NCBI RefSeq assembly: GCF_013349955.1
Contig: NZ_JABVXC010000009.1
Coordinates: 1-64,000 of the forward strand
Reading direction: 5' to 3'
DNA from: Onishia taeanensis
GTDB taxonomy: Bacteria; Pseudomonadota; Gammaproteobacteria; Pseudomonadales; Halomonadaceae
DNA: 64,000 bases
The translations under genes were made by a program, and so were the position numbers. This document shows, in pieces, positions 57,000 to 64,000 of the stretch; positions within the stretch are counted from its first letter, which is position 1, and each line of letters begins with the position of its first letter. The notes beneath the pieces are model-generated. The model made no database searches. It saw nothing but the letters and a program-made list of their open reading frames with translations, and was not told where the DNA came from.

Positions 57000-58601
57000 A
57001 TGATCGAACCGGCTTTTCTGCTGGTCGCTTTTCTGGGCGGCCTGGGCGCCATTGCACTCAGGCTTCCGCCACTGGTCGGTTTCCTTGCCGGCGGCTTCGT
57101 GCTCAATGCCCTGGGCTATGAAGAAACGCCGCTGCTGACCACACTGGCCAACATCGGCGTGACGCTTCTGCTGTTCACCATCGGCCTCAAGCTCGATGTG
57201 CGCACTCTGCTACGTAAAGAAGTGTGGGGCGGGGCTTCCCTGCATCTGGTCGCTTCGACGCTATTGCTCAGTGCGGCAATGGGCCTATACGAACTGGCAG
57301 GCTTCACGCTGCTCGAGGGCGTTCCTTGGCAAACGCTGGCCCTGTTGGGTTTCGCCCTGTCGTTCTCAAGCACGGTCTTTGTGATCAAGGTGCTGGACAA
57401 GCGTAGCGAGACCCAGACCGCCTATGGTCGCCTGGCGATCGGCGTGCTGATCATGCAGGACATCTTTGCGGTGGTGTTCCTTACCGCCTCCACCGGCGAA
57501 CTGCCAAGCCCCTGGGCACTGTTGCTGTTGCTGCTGATTCCGGCGGCCCCCCTGCTGCAACGGTTACTCGACCGCATGGGCCACGGTGAGATGCAGATGC
57601 TGTGCGGCATGTTGATGGCGCTGGTAGTCGGCTACGGCCTCTTCGATGCGGTCGGTATCAAGGGCGACCTCGGCGCGCTGATCGTGGGCTTGTTATTGTC
57701 GCCTCATCCGGCTGCCCAGAACTTGGCGCGCTCGATGTTCAACCTCAAGGAGCTACTGCTGGTCGGCTTTTTCCTGACCATCGGCCTGACCGCCATGCCC
57801 GATGCCGAAATGCTCGGCCTGGCTCTGCTGCTGGTGGCCGTGGTGCCGCTCAAGGCGCTGCTCTATCAGATGATTTTCATGGGCTTCCGGCTTCGCCTGC
57901 GCACCTCAGTGCTGGCTTCATTGGGACTCGCCAACTACTCCGAGTTCGGCCTTATCGTCGGTGCCCTGGCGACCAGCCAGGGCTGGCTCGACGACAGATG
58001 GCTGGTGGTGATGTCGCTGGCGGTAGCAATCAGCTTCGTGCTTTCCTCATTGCTAAATAGCGCCAGCGAGACCCTCTATCGCCGCTTCGCCCAGCTGCTG
58101 CCCGCAGGAATGGCCAAGGGGCCGAACGCGGTCGAGCGCTCCATTGAGGTTGGCAATGCCGAAGCGGTCGTGATGGGCATGGGCCGTATCGGCCGTAGCA
58201 CCTACAAGCGGCTGCAAAAGCAGTACGGCCTCAAGGTGCTGGGCATCGACAGCAACCCGCAAAGCGTCAAGCGCCTCAAGGAAGAAGGCTACAACCTGCT
58301 GGAAGGCGATGCTCTGGATTCAGACTTCTGGGACAAGCTGATGATGTCGCCGAGCCTGAAGCTCGTGGTGCTGGCGATGCCGCACCATGCCGGCAACCTC
58401 TTCGCCCTCAAGCAGTTGCATGATCGAGACGAGTTCAAGGGTCAGATCACCGCCATCGTCGAGTATCCCGATGAGATCAAGCCGATCCAGGCCTTGGGGG
58501 CGAATGCCGTCTACCACATCTACGACGAGGCCGGCCGGGCGCTGGCCGACAGCGCCGCCAAGGAGGCAGGCCTAGTCACCGATGTCGATCAGCTGGGCTG
58601 A
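57000..58601 (+). CDS. CPA2-type cation/proton antiporter with TrkA-N domain
   Basis: A 533-residue inner-membrane protein of the KefB/KefC branch: about twelve hydrophobic segments (1-355), including GVTLLLFTIGLKLD and GVLIMQDIFAVVF, then a TrkA-N domain (about 385-515; VVMGMGRIGRSTYKRL, LGIDSNPQSVKRL). Probably exports K+ or exchanges it for protons, with NAD(H) control through the C-terminal domain. AGGAGA precedes the ATG. It is divergent from yegS and unrelated in sequence type to the CPA1 antiporter at the left end. Confidence 0.88.
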   Translation: MIEPAFLLVAFLGGLGAIALRLPPLVGFLAGGFVLNALGYEETPLLTTLANIGVTLLLFTIGLKLDVRTLLRKEVWGGASLHLVASTLLLSAAMGLYELAGFTLLEGVPWQTLALLGFALSFSSTVFVIKVLDKRSETQTAYGRLAIGVLIMQDIFAVVFLTASTGELPSPWALLLLLLIPAAPLLQRLLDRMGHGEMQMLCGMLMALVVGYGLFDAVGIKGDLGALIVGLLLSPHPAAQNLARSMFNLKELLLVGFFLTIGLTAMPDAEMLGLALLLVAVVPLKALLYQMIFMGFRLRLRTSVLASLGLANYSEFGLIVGALATSQGWLDDRWLVVMSLAVAISFVLSSLLNSASETLYRRFAQLLPAGMAKGPNAVERSIEVGNAEAVVMGMGRIGRSTYKRLQKQYGLKVLGIDSNPQSVKRLKEEGYNLLEGDALDSDFWDKLMMSPSLKLVVLAMPHHAGNLFALKQLHDRDEFKGQITAIVEYPDEIKPIQALGANAVYHIYDEAGRALADSAAKEAGLVTDVDQLG

Positions 58602-58664
58602 TGTCGATGGGGGCTGAAAGGCCTGGCGCCCTCGTCCCCTCCTCACTTGACTGCGCCTGTTTCC

Positions 58665-58724
58665 GAGAACGCTCTCGAAAAACGTTCTCGAAAAAAACGG
58701 GCCGCCCCGATGGGGCGGCCCGTT
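58665..58724. terminator. Bidirectional terminator with double hairpin
   Basis: AACGGGCCGCCCC (58696-58708) pairs with GGGGCGGCCCGTT (58712-58724) over a three-base loop, and a run of seven A (T on the minus strand) flanks it, suiting the convergent pepN. A second stem GAGAACG / CGTTCTC lies just left, between about 58665 and 58690. Confidence 0.8.
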
Positions 58725-58834
58725 CCGTCTCTGGCGGTCATGCCAGTCACAAGATCAGCAAGCACGATCAAACTGGCACTTGCCTGAGGCGTAACCCCTG
58801 ACCGGCAACGCCAAATACGTCACCGGTCGTGGCG

Positions 58835-61474
58835 TCAATCGGCCAGCGCCTTTTCAATCACTTCATAGACGTTCGGCGAGAGTTCCTCTGCGCGTATGCG
58901 CTCGAGCTCGGCTTTCATCAGCTCCTGACGAGCCTCGTCGAAGCGCTGCCAGCGGGTCAGCGGCGTGATCAGGCGCGCGGCGATTTCCGGGTTGAGCTTG
59001 TTGAGCTCGATCACCACATCGCTCAGCAGCTGGTAGCCGGCACCGTCGATGCGGTGGAAGTTGACCCGATTGCTGGCGAAGGCGCCGATCAGGGCACGCA
59101 CCTTGTTGGGGTTCTTCAACGAGAACTTCGGATGTTTCATCAGGAACTTGACGCGATCCAGGGCATCGGCCTGTGGCCGGGTTACCTGAATGCTGAACCA
59201 CTGATCCATGACCAGTGGATCGTGGGCCCACTTGTCACCGAAGGCACGCAGCGCCGGATCGGCCAGGTCATTGCGCGAGCTATGGGTGAGCAGCGTCAGA
59301 GCCGCACGCACGTCGGTCATGTTGTGGTCGGCGTTGAACTGGGCCGGCACAAGCTCCAGCGCCTCCTCGTCCTCGATCGCCACCAGGTAGGACAGTGCCA
59401 CGTTCTTGAGGCTGCGCGCAGCGATCTGCCCAGGCTCAGGCGCATAGGGCTCATCGAGCTGGTTGGCACGATACACCGCCATGAACTCATCGCGCAGGGA
59501 AGCCGCCAGCGACTGCTTGACGAAAGTACGAGCGGCATGGATGGCATCGACATCGACCACGGGCTGCTGCTCGGCGATGTAGGCCTCCGAGGGCAGGGTC
59601 AACATCTCGGCGAGCACTGCCTTGTCATCGGTTTCGCTGGTCAACAGGGTACGGAAGGCGTCGATAACGCGCACGTCCATGACCTTCTCGACGCCATTGC
59701 GATGTGCCGCAATCAGGTCATCGAGGGCCAGCATCGCCAGCCGCTGGCCGGCATCCCAGCGGTTGAAACCATCGGAATCCTGCTGCAGCAGAAAGGCCAG
59801 GTCTTCACGGCTGTAAGGAAACCGCAGCTTGACCGGCGCCGAAAAACCGCGCAGCAGCGACGGCACAGGGGCTTCGGCCAGGTCGGTGAAGACGAAGTGC
59901 TGCTCGGATTCACGCAGATGAATCACGGTGTCAGTACCTACCGACTCGCCGTTGAGAGTCATCTTGAGGTCCTGGCCGGACTTGGTGCCGACCAGCCCCA
60001 TACGAATCGGGATATGCAGCGCGACCTTGTCCGGCTGCCCCGGAGTCGGCGCCGTGCGCTGACGCAGGGTGAGGTGATACTCGGACTTGGCATAGTCGTA
60101 TTCACCGTGGGCGTCGATCTCCGGCGTGCCGGCCTGAGAGTACCAGTGCATGAACTGGCTCAGGTCGAGACCCGATACTTCGCTCATGCAGCCGACGAAG
60201 TCCTCGATAGTGGCGGCCTGGCCGTCCATGCGTTCGAAGTACAGGTCCGAGCCACGACGGAACAGCTCCCAGCCCAGCAGGTTCTGCAGCATGCGAACCA
60301 CTTCGGCACCCTTCTCATAGATGGTCAGGGTGTAGAAATTGCCAATCTCAATGTAATGGTCCGGGCGAATCGGGTGAGCGGTCGGCCCCGCATCCTCGGC
60401 GAACTGGGCAGTGCGGAACACCGCGACATCCTCGATGCGCTTGACCGGCGCCGAGTTGGTATCCGCCGAGAAGCTCTGGTCCCGGAACACCGTGAAGCCT
60501 TCCTTGAGCGACAGCTGGAACCAGTCGCGGCAGGTCACGCGATTGCCCGACCAGTTGTGGAAGTACTCGTGGGCAACGATGCTCTCGACGCGTTGGAAGG
60601 CCGCATCGGTAGCGGTATGCGGATGCGTCAATACCGCCGCCGAGTTGAAGATGTTGAGGCCCTTGTTCTCCATGGCGCCCATGTTGAAGTCGTTGACGGC
60701 CACGATCATGAACAGATCGAGGTCGTACTCGCGCCCATAGGTCTGTTCGTCCCACTTCATGGCCCGCTTCAGCGAGGCCATGGCGTGATCGGTCTTTGAG
60801 AGATTCTCTTCTTCGACCCACACCTGCAACGTGACGTCGCGTCCGCTCTGAGTGGTGAAACGATCCTCGACCTTCTTCAGGTCACCGGCCACCAGGGCGA
60901 ACAGATAGCTGGGCTTGGGGTGCGGGTCTTCCCAGGTGACGAAATGGCGATCGCCCGGTAGCTCGCCGGATTCCACCGGGTTGCCGTTGGATAACAGCAC
61001 CGGCAACGTCGCCCGGTCACCGATCACCGTGGTCGAGAAGGTTGCCATTACATCCGGACGGTCCGGATAGAAGGTGATGCGGCGAAAGCCTTCCGCCTCA
61101 CACTGGGTGCAGAACATCTCGCTGGACTGGTAGAGACCTGACAGGGCCGTATTGGCCGCCGGGTTGATCTCTACCTCAGTGTCCAGCAGGAAGCTTGCCG
61201 GCACCTGATGCACGGTCAGCGAGGCATCGTCCTGCGCGTACTCATCGGCTTCGAGCTCCTCACCGTCGATGGCGATACGCTTGAGCAAGAGCTGTTCGCC
61301 GTTCAGCACCAGCGGCAGCGAGCCTGCCCCCTGGTGCGCGGGATGGCGCTCCACATGCAGGCGGGCAGTAACGCGGGTCGCCGACGACGACAGGTCGAAT
61401 TTCAGCTCGGTATGAGTCACCCGGTACGCGGGAGGTTGGTAATCATGCAGGTAAGTCGGCTGCATCGCAGACAT
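58835..61474 (-). CDS. pepN: Aminopeptidase N
   Basis: An 879-residue M1 zinc aminopeptidase. The exopeptidase motif GAMEN is at 266-270; the zinc site is H302-E-Y-F-H306 with E325 in KEGF. The N-terminal beta domain and C-terminal helical superhelix run the full length, as in E. coli PepN (870). It removes N-terminal residues from peptides in the cytoplasm in the last stage of protein turnover. A single gene ending at the terminator described. Confidence 0.96.
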   Translation of the reverse strand: MSAMQPTYLHDYQPPAYRVTHTELKFDLSSSATRVTARLHVERHPAHQGAGSLPLVLNGEQLLLKRIAIDGEELEADEYAQDDASLTVHQVPASFLLDTEVEINPAANTALSGLYQSSEMFCTQCEAEGFRRITFYPDRPDVMATFSTTVIGDRATLPVLLSNGNPVESGELPGDRHFVTWEDPHPKPSYLFALVAGDLKKVEDRFTTQSGRDVTLQVWVEEENLSKTDHAMASLKRAMKWDEQTYGREYDLDLFMIVAVNDFNMGAMENKGLNIFNSAAVLTHPHTATDAAFQRVESIVAHEYFHNWSGNRVTCRDWFQLSLKEGFTVFRDQSFSADTNSAPVKRIEDVAVFRTAQFAEDAGPTAHPIRPDHYIEIGNFYTLTIYEKGAEVVRMLQNLLGWELFRRGSDLYFERMDGQAATIEDFVGCMSEVSGLDLSQFMHWYSQAGTPEIDAHGEYDYAKSEYHLTLRQRTAPTPGQPDKVALHIPIRMGLVGTKSGQDLKMTLNGESVGTDTVIHLRESEQHFVFTDLAEAPVPSLLRGFSAPVKLRFPYSREDLAFLLQQDSDGFNRWDAGQRLAMLALDDLIAAHRNGVEKVMDVRVIDAFRTLLTSETDDKAVLAEMLTLPSEAYIAEQQPVVDVDAIHAARTFVKQSLAASLRDEFMAVYRANQLDEPYAPEPGQIAARSLKNVALSYLVAIEDEEALELVPAQFNADHNMTDVRAALTLLTHSSRNDLADPALRAFGDKWAHDPLVMDQWFSIQVTRPQADALDRVKFLMKHPKFSLKNPNKVRALIGAFASNRVNFHRIDGAGYQLLSDVVIELNKLNPEIAARLITPLTRWQRFDEARQELMKAELERIRAEELSPNVYEVIEKALAD

Positions 61475-61532
61475 CGAGGAAGGCTCCTGTTCTGAAATCG
61501 CCGATCATTGTACGGCGCCAGTGGCAGCCATC

Positions 61533-61979
61533 TCAAAGTCGGCGCTGATTCGAGTGCATGGCCCGGGGCGAAAGAGCCTGGGAGGTAAGGGTGAATATCG
61601 GGAAAGCGCGAGGCTCTGGACGTGTGACGATCCAGGCCCCGAGGCACGCCAGAGAGACGATCACGACGAGCTTTATGCCCAGGGGAATCGGGCTAAACAC
61701 CAGCACTCCGATAGAAAGTGCCAGCATCAGTACGGCCAGCCGCTTGGCATGACGCGGAATCGCTCGCTCACGCTCCCAGGCCGTCAAGGGCGGACCGAAA
61801 CGCGGGTGGCGCCGAATCCAGGCAGCAAAACGAGGCGAGCTCTTTGAAGCGGCCCATACCGCCACCAGCATGAAGCAAGTGGTCGGCATCAGCGGCAGAA
61901 AGGCACCGACCACACCGAGCGCGAAGCTCACCATCGCCAACAGGCGATAGGCGGTGCGGGTCACGGTGGTTCGAGGCAT
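61533..61979 (-). CDS. DUF454 (YbaN-like) inner-membrane protein
   Basis: A 148-residue protein with the DUF454 signature: FALGVVGAFLPLMPTTCFMLVAVW then SSPRFAAWIRRHPRFGPPLTAWERE, followed by two hydrophobic segments (about 70-110). Function unknown. The ATG at 61979 has AGGAG seven bases upstream; the open frame to 62048 is not used. The tail after residue 115 is variable. Confidence 0.82.
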   Translation of the reverse strand: MPRTTVTRTAYRLLAMVSFALGVVGAFLPLMPTTCFMLVAVWAASKSSPRFAAWIRRHPRFGPPLTAWERERAIPRHAKRLAVLMLALSIGVLVFSPIPLGIKLVVIVSLACLGAWIVTRPEPRAFPIFTLTSQALSPRAMHSNQRRL

Positions 61980-62185
61980 CTCCGTTCTCCTGATAACGGC
62001 CGCGTCTAGATAAAGCTTAGCATCCATGCACTCATTGAACCGCAACAACGGATTGAACGGAAATCGCTTTGCGCTATTTGACGTCTAGCGCCGCTCAATG
62101 AGGCATCCTTGTACCAGCGAACACATGGCGCCGCCTCGTACTCACTTATGGTAACCCAAGCTAGGACCCATATTATTGCGTTGGG

Positions 62186-62671
62186 TCAATCGCGGAAATT
62201 GTTGTACTGCAGAGCCAGATCCGGCCCCTGCTCGCTCTTGAGCAAGGCGATGGTTTGCTGCAGGTCATCACGTTTCTTACCCGTCACGCGCACCTTGTCG
62301 CCTTGGATCTGGGCCTGGACCTTGAGCTTGGCATCCTTGATCTGCTTGACGATGGCCTTGCAGTCCGGCTGCTCGAGCCCCTGCTTCAGCTTGATTTCCT
62401 GGCGGGCTTTGACACCGCTCAACTCAGGGTCCTGTTCATCCATGCAGCGGGCATCGATACCCCGTGCGATCAGCTTGGCACGCAGCACATCGACCATCTG
62501 CTTGAGCTGAAAGTCGGCGTCGGCTTCGAGCGCGACAGTGTCGTCATTGAGCGTGAAGCTGGCATCGACGCCGCGGAAGTCGAAACGCGTCTGTACTTCG
62601 CGATTGGCCTGATCCACGGCATTCATGGCTTCGTGCTTGTCAAACTCAGAGACGATATCGAAGGAGGGCAT
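62186..62671 (-). CDS. yajQ: YajQ-family nucleotide-binding protein
   Basis: A 161-residue protein starting [21 protein letters not shown] and with [10 protein letters not shown] near residue 33, both hallmarks of YajQ/UPF0234. Family members bind tRNA, nucleotides or cyclic di-GMP; in some bacteria the c-di-GMP form controls transcription. The tail contains [14 protein letters not shown] typical of the family. It is a single gene. Confidence 0.92.
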   Translation of the reverse strand: MPSFDIVSEFDKHEAMNAVDQANREVQTRFDFRGVDASFTLNDDTVALEADADFQLKQMVDVLRAKLIARGIDARCMDEQDPELSGVKARQEIKLKQGLEQPDCKAIVKQIKDAKLKVQAQIQGDKVRVTGKKRDDLQQTIALLKSEQGPDLALQYNNFRD

Positions 62672-62754
62672 GAGACGTTCCTGAAGAAGTGGAAATGGAG
62701 TGCGATTCTAGAGCACCGCGACGGGCATTTCACCCGTCGGCCTCGCTTCAATCA

Positions 62755-63237
62755 TCAGGCGTTGACCACTTGCCTCTTGTCAGCAGCCAGCAACGACTTC
62801 TCCATCTGCCAGGCCGCGCAGCCATCGGCATAGTAGTCATCGAGCCAGCGCCGCAGCACGAAGCCCATTCGCCGATAGAGCGCCCGGGCACGTCGATTAT
62901 CGGCCCGCACCTCGAGGGTTAGCCATTCACAACCAAGATCCCGCACCTCGCTTTCCAGCGTATCCAACAAACGCCGCCCAACGCCCTGCCCCTGAACCTC
63001 GGGATGCACGCAAAAGGAATAGAGCCTCGCCGCACGGCTGTTACGCCTCAACAGCAGGGTCGCATAGCCCACCAGTCGCTGTGCTTCATCCTCGGCCACC
63101 CAGGTGATGGCGTGAGCGCGGTTCAATAAGTGCCAAAGCTGGCGTCGGTTGAAGTGATCGGTCGTGAAACAGAGCTGTTCGAGCTGGCAGAGTGCTGCGA
63201 GGTCACCCGGCTGGGCCGGGCGCAACAGGGCGGTCAT
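62755..63237 (-). CDS. GNAT acetyltransferase divergent from the RimK-like gene
   Basis: A 160-residue GNAT-fold protein. The acetyl-CoA loop is VQGQGVGRRLL, preceded by RLYSFCVHPE and followed by LTLEVRADNRRARALYRRMGF, as in RimI-type N-terminal acetyltransferases. The N-terminal CFTTDHFNRRQLWHLL resembles the GNAT domains often fused to C39-type peptidases in RimK-linked gene clusters. The ATG at 63237 has AAGGT upstream. It diverges over a 172-base gap from the RLAN/ATP-grasp gene, which supports a functional link. Confidence 0.82.
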   Translation of the reverse strand: MTALLRPAQPGDLAALCQLEQLCFTTDHFNRRQLWHLLNRAHAITWVAEDEAQRLVGYATLLLRRNSRAARLYSFCVHPEVQGQGVGRRLLDTLESEVRDLGCEWLTLEVRADNRRARALYRRMGFVLRRWLDDYYADGCAAWQMEKSLLAADKRQVVNA

Positions 63238-63409
63238 GTCGATGGGTACCTTGAGGATGTAACGAGGATTCTGCGATGCATGTAACCCAGTGTCACCGCC
63301 TTGCATGATGAATTTATTTCACCATATCCGCATATTGTCTTGATCTGCCTGCACGCGCATGCTGATCGCCAGGAATTGCCTTTTGGCCGAGCTCAAGGAG
63401 AGCCCTTCA

Positions 63410-64000
63410 ATGCCTCTGCAAATCGTCGTCGACCGTCTCATCGACTGGCGCCCCTACTTTCCAAGCGACGACCTGATCACGGCCGATGACTACCTGGCAG
63501 AGGCGCGGCCAGCGCAGGCCCTGAACCAGACCCCGGAAAAGGAACAAGAGCAGGATGCGGCCACTCATGTCATCAACCTGTCCGGTGAACTCGACTACCT
63601 GGAGAGTGGCTATTATGTATCGCTGCTCGCGCAAGCCCGCGGCCAGCGAGTGCTACCCAGCGTCGAAACGCTCAACCAACTGTCGCGCAAGGCACTGGTC
63701 GATCTGCAGCTCGAAGCCCTGAGCCCCCTGCTCAATGAGCTGGCCCGGCGCGGCTCTCTGACCGGCGACAGTATCACCCTGCGCGTGATGTTTGGTGAGT
63801 GCCTGCAACCTGGGCTATCAAAGCTTGCCCGCAAGCTCTTCGAGCGCCTGCCCTGCCCGCTGCTCGAGGCGCGCTTCACGCGGCGCCAGGATCTGTGGCG
63901 GCTGTCACGGCTCAAGCCATTGCGGCTCACCGCGCTCAGTCAAGAAGAGCAAGATCTGTTCGCCAGCGCCTTGAATCGGCACTCGCGCAAGGTCTGGCGC
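63410..64000 (+). CDS. RimK-like ATP-grasp protein, N-terminal (RLAN) part
   Basis: The first 197 codons of a gene that leaves the right edge of the window. The start MPLQIVVDRLIDWRPYFPSDD, then ATHVINLSGELDYLESGYYVSLLAQARG, is the RLAN domain found before RimK-type ATP-grasp ligases. The ligase domain itself should lie beyond the window. RimK enzymes add amino acids such as glutamate to proteins or small molecules; the target of the RLAN group is not established. The ATG has AAGGAG nine bases upstream. Confidence 0.8.
   Translation, partial: MPLQIVVDRLIDWRPYFPSDDLITADDYLAEARPAQALNQTPEKEQEQDAATHVINLSGELDYLESGYYVSLLAQARGQRVLPSVETLNQLSRKALVDLQLEALSPLLNELARRGSLTGDSITLRVMFGECLQPGLSKLARKLFERLPCPLLEARFTRRQDLWRLSRLKPLRLTALSQEEQDLFASALNRHSRKVWR

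Noticed and set aside
58829..60799. 656-codon open frame on the plus strand inside pepN
   Set aside because: It is antisense to pepN, which has all M1 peptidase motifs. High GC makes long opposite-strand frames common, and the product resembles no protein I know.

Overview
This 64 kb window looks like ordinary chromosome from a GC-rich, probably halophilic gammaproteobacterium. The best fit is Halomonas or a close relative in Halomonadaceae, inferred from protein character and gene order (prmB-aroC-phasin-phaC, miaB-phoH-ybeY-ybeX-lnt, trpE and trpGDC near gph, two TrkA-N-tailed antiporters); no rRNA or marker gene confirms it. I see no tRNA, rRNA, insertion sequence, prophage, CRISPR array or replication origin. 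Genes are compact, operons are short, and many end in strong inverted-repeat terminators.

Region by region. 0-2.3 kb: tail of a YdiJ-type FAD/Fe-S oxidoreductase and a CPA1 cation/proton antiporter. 2.4-11.8 kb (minus strand): tryptophan synthesis (trpGDC and trpE) split by a two-gene signalling cassette, a KaiC-like double RecA ATPase overlapping a REC-like/GAF/GGDEF/EAL protein, followed by gph upstream of trpE. 12-21.2 kb: NDH-2, single-chain dihydroxyacetone kinase, MscS, rpe with a GIY-YIG protein, gamma-glutamyltransferase, an MFS transporter and a YajG-type lipoprotein. 21.4-28.8 kb: tpm, an SH3 protein, then the tRNA/ribosome/envelope cluster miaB, phoH, ybeY, ybeX, lnt, ending in nine copies of a 7-bp tandem repeat.

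28.8-35 kb: PHA storage genes (class I phaC, phasin, a small DUF6489 protein with a basic tail) downstream of aroC and prmB, with a divergent Smr endonuclease. 35-41 kb: patatin phospholipase, two coupled alpha/beta hydrolases, a 33-codon membrane ORF ahead of an AEC transporter, an ABM-fold monooxygenase, and gpsA-sixA. 41-46.4 kb: pntAB transhydrogenase, an isochorismatase-fold hydrolase lacking the usual cysteine, and a Bax-like glucosaminidase. 46.6-54 kb: htpG, DUF1232 protein, Slt transglycosylase, LysE exporter, double TM2 protein, 2OG-Fe(II) oxygenase and a cold-shock protein. 54-64 kb: acidic lipoprotein, yeast-type cytosine deaminase, VOC protein, YegS lipid kinase, CPA2 antiporter, pepN, YbaN-like protein, yajQ, and a GNAT gene divergent from a RimK-like ATP-grasp gene cut by the window edge.

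The most unusual items are the KaiC/c-di-GMP cassette between trpE and trpG, the GNAT/RLAN-RimK pair at the right edge, the PHA operon with its 40-bp perfect palindrome and basic-tailed small protein, the 7-bp tandem repeat behind lnt, and the cysteine-less isochorismatase homologue. None is proven to be a new system from sequence alone.
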